Shown in pieces: positions 61,480 through 64,000 of a stretch of 64,000 nt of DNA. The stretch covers positions 19,557,277-19,621,276 of the forward strand of contig OX387607.1 of assembly GCA_947568835.1 (NCBI GenBank), written 5' to 3'. Source of the DNA: Protonemura montana. Taxonomy: Eukaryota > Arthropoda > Insecta > Plecoptera > Nemouridae. The notes below the pieces were generated by a model, which saw nothing but the letters and a program-made list of their open reading frames with translations, searched no databases and was not told where the DNA came from. The stretch's first letter is position 1. The number at the start of each line of letters is the position of its first letter. Both the position numbers and the translations under genes were made by a program.

Positions 61480-64000
61480 GCCAGAGGCTCCAGACACTCT
61501 GCCACGCTAGCTAGACGCTCCAGACTATCTGACACGCTAGCCAGAGGCTCCAGACACTCTGCCAAGCTAACTAGACGCTCCAGACTCTCTGCCATACTAG
61601 CCAGACGCTCCAGAAACTCTGCCTCGCTAGCCAGACGCTCCAGACACTCTGCCTCGCTAGCTAGACACTCCAGACACTCTGCCTTGCTGGCCAGACGCTC
61701 CAGACTTTCTGCCACGCTAGCCAGAGGTTTCAGACACTCTGCTACGCTAGCTTGACGCTCCAGACTCTCTGCCTCGCTAGCTAGACGCTCCAGACACTCT
61801 GCCTCGCTACCCAGACCCTCCAGACACTCTGCCTCGCTAGCCAGGCGCTCCAGACACTCTGCCATGCTAGCCAGACGCTCCAGACTTTCTGCCACGCTAG
61901 CCAGACGCTCCAGACACTATCCCACGCTAGCTTGACGCTCCAGACACTCTGCCTTGCTACCCAGAGCCTCCTGACCCTCTGCCACGCTAGCTAGACGCTC
62001 CAGGCACTCTGCCTCACTACTAAGACGTTCCAGACACTCTGTCTCGCTAGACAGGCGCTCCAGACACTCTGGCTCTCTACCTAGACGCTTCAGACACTCT
62101 GCCTCGCTAGCTAGGCGCTCCAGACTATCTGCCACGCTAGCCAGAGGCTCCAGACACTCTGCCACGCTAGCTAGACGCTCCAGACACTCTGCCACGCAAG
62201 CCAGACACTCCAGACACTTAGCCACGCTAGCTAGACGCTTGAGGCACCCTGCCTCGCTACTTAGAGGCTCCAGACACTCTGCCTCGCTAGCCAGGCGCTC
62301 AAAACACTCTGCCTCGCTAGCCAGGCGCTCCAAAACACTCTTCCTTGCTAGCCTGTCGCTCCAGACACTCTGCCTCCCAAGCCAGACGCTCCAGAAGCTC
62401 TGATTCGCTAGCCAGGCTATCCAGACACTCTGCCATGCTAGCCAGACGCTCCAAAATATCTGCGACGCTAGCCAGAGGCTCCAGACATTCTGCCACCATA
62501 GCTAGACGCTCCAGACCATCTTCCTTGCTACCCAGACGCTCCAGACACTCTGCTTCGCTAGCCAGGCGCTCCAGACACACTGCCTCGCTACCCAGACGCT
62601 CCAGGGTATCTGCCACGCTAGCCAGAGGCTGCAGACACGCTGCCATGCTAGCCAGACGCTCCAGACACTTTGCCTCGTTACCCAGACGCACCAGACACTC
62701 TGCCTCGCTAGCAAGGCGCTTCTGACACTCTGCCTCGCTAGCCAGAGGCTCCAGACACTCTGCCTCGCTAGCTAGACGCTCCAGACTATCTGACACGCTG
62801 GCCAGAGGCTCCAGACACTCTGCCACGCTAGCTAGACGCTCCAGACACTCTGCCTTGCTACCCAGACCCTCCAGACACTCTGCATCGCTAGCCAGGCGCT
62901 CTAGACACTCTGCCTCGCTACCCAGACGCTCCAGACTATCTGCCTCGCTAGCTAGACGCTCCAGGCACTCTGCCTCGCTACTTAGACGCTCCAGACACTC
63001 TGCCTCGCTAGCCAGGCGCTCCAGACACTCTGGCTCGCTACCCAGACGCTTCAGACTCTCTGCCTCGCTAGCCAGCCGCTCCAGACACTCTGCCACGCTA
63101 GCCAGACCCTCCAGACACTCTGCCTTGCAAGCCAGGCGCTCCAGACACTCTGCTTCGCTACCAAGCCGCTTCAGACTATCTGCCACGCTAGCCAGTGGCT
63201 CCAGACTATCTGCCACGCCAGCCAGAGGCTCCAGACACTCTGCCACGCTAGCTTGCCGCTCCAGAAGCTCTGCCTCGATAGCCAGGCGCTCCAAACACTC
63301 TTTCTTGCTAGCCTGTCGCTCCAGACACCTTGCCTCTCAAGCCAGACGCTCCAGAAGCTCTGCTTCGCTAGCCAGCCTTTCCAGACACTCTGCCATGCTA
63401 GCCAGACGCTCTAAACTATCTCCACGCTAGCCAGAGGCTCCAGACATTCTGCCTTGCTACCCAGACGCTCCAGACACTCTGCTTCGCTAGTCAGGCGCTC
63501 CAGACACTCTGCTTTGCTACCCAGACGCTCCAGGGTATCTGCCACGCTTTCCAGAGGCTGCAGACACGCTGCCATGCTAGCAAGACGCTCCAGACTTTCT
63601 GCCTTGCTACGTAGACCCTCCAGACACTTTGCCTCGCTAGCCAGGCGCTCCAGGCACTCTGCCTCGCTACCCAGACGCTCCAGACTATCTGCCACGCTAG
63701 CCAGTGGCTCCAGACACTCTGCTACGCTAGCTAGACGCTCCAGGCACTCTGCCTCGCTACTGAGACGCTCCAGACACTCTGCCTCGCTAGCCAGCGGCTC
63801 CAGACACTCTGCCACGCTAGCTAGACGCTCCAGGCACTCTGCCTCGCTACTTAGACGCTCCAGACACTCTGCCTTGCTACCCAGACGCACCAGACACTCT
63901 GCCTCGCTACCCAGACGCTCCAGGGTATCTGCCACGCTAGCCAGAGGCTGTAGACACTCTGATTCGCTATTAAGACGCTTCAGACTCCTTGCCTCGCTAC
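61480..64000. repeat. D-lineage segment running off the right edge
   Basis: Matches 53858-56378 at offset 7,622, and from 61917 matches 21978 onward at offset 39,939. It shares with 56340 a 60-bp deletion (gaggctgtagacactctga joined directly to ttcgctattaag near 63950) that D1 and D2 lack. One base seen only at 56006 (gacgctttgcc) is the ordinary gacactttgcc here. The array continues past the window. Confidence 0.82.

Larger units (their letters stand above)
1..64000. repeat. 30-bp satellite array spanning the window
   Basis: The window reads as head-to-tail monomers of 30 bp, about 2,130 copies, all in one orientation. Consensus positions 1-15 are CTAGCCAGACGCTCC and 16-30 are AGACACTCTGCCTCG. 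Variation is concentrated at positions 4-6 (GCC, GCT, CCC, CTT), 9-11 (ACG, AGG, GCG, ACC, TGG), 13-15 (TCC, TTC, ACC), 19-21 (CAC, CTA, CTT and others) and 28-30 (TCG, ACG, TTG, ATG). A few monomers are 29, 31 or 32 bp. There is strong strand asymmetry, with 13 C and 6 G in the consensus. No unique sequence interrupts the array and both window edges fall inside it. This is typical of eukaryotic satellite DNA. I do not recognise the family. Transcription or centromere function cannot be judged from sequence alone. Confidence 0.97.

Noticed and set aside
1-64000. CRISPR array (direct repeats of about 30 bp)
   Set aside because: Repeats abut directly with no unique spacers, there are far too many of them, and no cas genes or leader are present.
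1-64000. Modular DNA- or RNA-recognition repeats (TALE- or PPR-like code) from variable residues in each decapeptide
   Set aside because: Those families use repeats of about 33-35 residues with known folds. Here the unit is 10 residues, frames are disrupted, and variable positions follow DNA-level block copying.
1-64000. Coiled-coil protein from the Leu spacing (LxxL every 10 residues)
   Set aside because: A 10-residue period fits neither the heptad nor the hendecad coiled-coil pattern, and the coding case fails for the reasons above.
1-64000. CENP-B box or telomere repeat
   Set aside because: No monomer variant resembles the conserved TTCG...CGGG core of the CENP-B box, and no TTAGGG-, TTTAGGG- or TTAGG-type runs occur.
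1-64000. tRNA, rRNA or other structured RNA genes
   Set aside because: No tRNA A/B-box arrangement or rRNA core was seen. The short CAGA-N3-TCTG hairpins are four-bp stems belonging to the satellite.
1-64000. Bacterial or viral origin
   Set aside because: A 64-kb gene-free array with nested HORs is not known to me from bacteria or viruses, and there is no gene of either kind in the window.

Overview
The whole window (1-64000) is one uninterrupted satellite array. Every stretch I read resolves into a tandem monomer of about 30 bp, roughly 2,130 copies, and the array runs off both edges. I found no unique sequence, transposon, RNA gene, CRISPR array or credible protein gene. The consensus monomer, numbered 1-30, has CTAGCCAGACGCTCC at 1-15 and AGACACTCTGCCTCG at 16-30. 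It is C-rich on the plus strand (13 C, 6 G). The array size, layered higher-order repeats (HORs) and CpG-type variants fit eukaryotic heterochromatin (pericentromeric, subtelomeric or sex-chromosome) in a genome with CpG methylation. The species cannot be named from this sequence.

Layout. Positions 1-247 are a lead-in like 35527-35773. 248-12806 holds about 2.8 tandem copies of a 4,412-bp HOR (A). 12807-15684 is a different monomer order (C type). 15685-19466 is a 1,891-bp tandem duplication (G). 17607-33475 is a nearly identical 7,921-bp tandem duplication (D). 32302-36261 is a 1,950/2,010-bp pair (E). 35564-43605 is a 4,021-bp pair (B) that re-uses the A sequence in a different register. 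43606-46928 is composite, with a 60-bp and a 541-bp local duplication. 46929-52382 is a C-type segment repeated at 3,002-bp spacing. 51012-60788 is a second copy of 26826-36392, and it contains a 2,010-bp pair (F). 61480-64000 repeats 53858-56378.

The periods obey exact monomer arithmetic. Each equals a multiple of 30 plus the net effect of a few 29-, 31- and 32-bp monomers that I located individually. For example, 4,412 = 141 monomers of 30 bp, four of 31 and two of 29. The array therefore grew by duplicating whole blocks at monomer-aligned breakpoints, repeatedly and at several scales.

Long open frames occur on both strands only because a 30-bp monomer is divisible by three and its consensus has no stop in four of six frames. 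The minus-strand decapeptide frame (EAECLERLAS) is broken repeatedly by stop-bearing and frame-shifting monomers that are inherited by the HOR copies, so I annotate no CDS. The most interesting non-coding signal is an interrupted palindrome, CAGA-N3-TCTG, in many monomers: the arms stay constant while the central triplet takes at least nine forms.
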